A stretch of DNA of 6,063 bases, taken from assembly GCA_031253365.1 (NCBI GenBank), contig JAIRWE010000050.1:1-6063 (forward strand), written 5' to 3'. Source of the stretch: Oscillospiraceae bacterium (lineage in GTDB: Bacteria > Bacillota > Clostridia > Oscillospirales > Ruminococcaceae). Shown here piece after piece: positions 5,580 through 6,063 of this stretch. Both the position numbers and the translations under genes were made by a program. A model generated the notes under the pieces. That model saw only the letters and a program-made list of their open reading frames with translations, was not told the origin of the DNA and made no database searches. Position 1 is the first letter of the stretch, and every line of letters begins with the position of its first letter.

Positions 5580-6063
5580 TTATCCCTTCGCGCTGAATTC
5601 ACGCGCGTAACTCGGGTTCGCGCTGGGCGGAACGTAAATAGGCTCGCCCACATAGGTTATTTCAACCTTCGGATGCTGCGCCACGCTTATCTCGACCAAC
5701 CCCGGGTTGAATATGAGCCGCGCCGCTTCGAGGTTCTCCCAATCGACGTTCACGTCGTCAACCTCGTAATTGATGTTGAGTACGCCGGCTTCATACGTTA
5801 TGTCGGCACCCCCTTTGGGGATAAAATCCATCACCGTTTGAATGGAAAAACCCGCCCGGACATTCCGGTTGGCGATTTCAGCCGGAGTGTTACCCCGCGC
5901 CAGCTCGTTCCCGTCTTCCACCAACGACGCAACGCCTTGATAGGACAGCTTGATGCCCCTTTGCGCCTCATTCTTATAAAAGTCCGGCATATTGTACTTG
6001 CCGTAACCCATGCTCGAACGCGCCGCATAGGTATCAATGTTGATTTTGGCGGGCTTCGCCTCC
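5580..6063 (-). CDS. DUF6470 family flagellar-operon protein (YviE-like), N-terminal part outside window
   Basis: The frame stays open to the right edge: upstream of the apparent ATG at 6011 it reads AKPAKINIDTYAARSSMGYG with no stop, and that stretch is the conserved 'P.I.ID...A...lG' motif of the family. The true start therefore lies outside the window. About 161 residues are visible; family members are usually near 180-200, so roughly the first 30 are missing. The second conserved block is clear at the C-terminus: LIFNPGLVEISVAQHPKVEI, then TYVGEPIYVPPSANPSY. There is no signal peptide or membrane helix in the visible part. B. subtilis yviE sits between flgL and fliW, the same relative place, so flgK and flgL are predicted just beyond the right edge. 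No biochemical function is established to my knowledge; a link to flagellar assembly is inferred from this conserved position. Confidence 0.85.
   Translation of the reverse strand, partial: EAKPAKINIDTYAARSSMGYGKYNMPDFYKNEAQRGIKLSYQGVASLVEDGNELARGNTPAEIANRNVRAGFSIQTVMDFIPKGGADITYEAGVLNINYEVDDVNVDWENLEAARLIFNPGLVEISVAQHPKVEITYVGEPIYVPPSANPSYAREFSAKG

Noticed and set aside
6009..6011. ATG as the true start of the DUF6470 gene
   Set aside because: The frame continues to the window edge and the upstream residues (PAKINIDTYAAR) match the conserved family motif, so the gene is cut by the edge rather than starting here.

Overview
The window holds two converging operon ends from what looks like one bacterial chromosome, most likely an anaerobic member of the Bacillota (Clostridia or Negativicutes; inference). 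The evidence for this is the flagellar gene order (DUF6470/YviE-like gene, fliW, csrA, fliD, fliS, fliT-like), the clostridial-style FliD C-terminus, and an 'archaeal-type' multi-subunit glutamate synthase cluster, which is common in anaerobic Bacillota. Base and codon composition look alike on both sides, and I see no mobile elements, tRNA or rRNA genes, or CRISPR array.

Positions 1-1059, plus strand: the end of a glutamate synthase (GOGAT) gene set. It has the C-terminal part of an FAD/NAD(P)-dependent oxidoreductase, whose start lies outside the window, and a complete GXGXG beta-helix subunit (GltB3-like). The two are translationally coupled.

Positions 1071-6063, minus strand (read right to left): a late flagellar operon. 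In order of transcription it contains a DUF6470 protein that runs off the right edge, FliW, CsrA, the filament cap FliD, the flagellin chaperone FliS, and a coiled-coil FliT/FlgN-like protein. FliW and CsrA form the partner-switch that ties flagellin level to flagellin translation. FliD and FliS act on filament assembly. Spacing is very tight (a 1-nt overlap, a 1-nt gap, then 16- and 20-nt gaps) except for a 108-nt gap before the last gene. That gap contains a strong GC-rich hairpin.

The points most worth a second look are: (1) an unusually large FliD (about 923 residues) with a roughly 200-residue acidic, aromatic, probably helical insert in its middle; (2) the hairpin at 1627-1646, whose U-rich side faces the wrong way for the flagellar operon but the right way for the converging glutamate synthase operon, suggesting overlapping antisense 3' ends; (3) a divergent terminal flagellar gene. 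No wholly new system is evident; the genes are otherwise well-known families.
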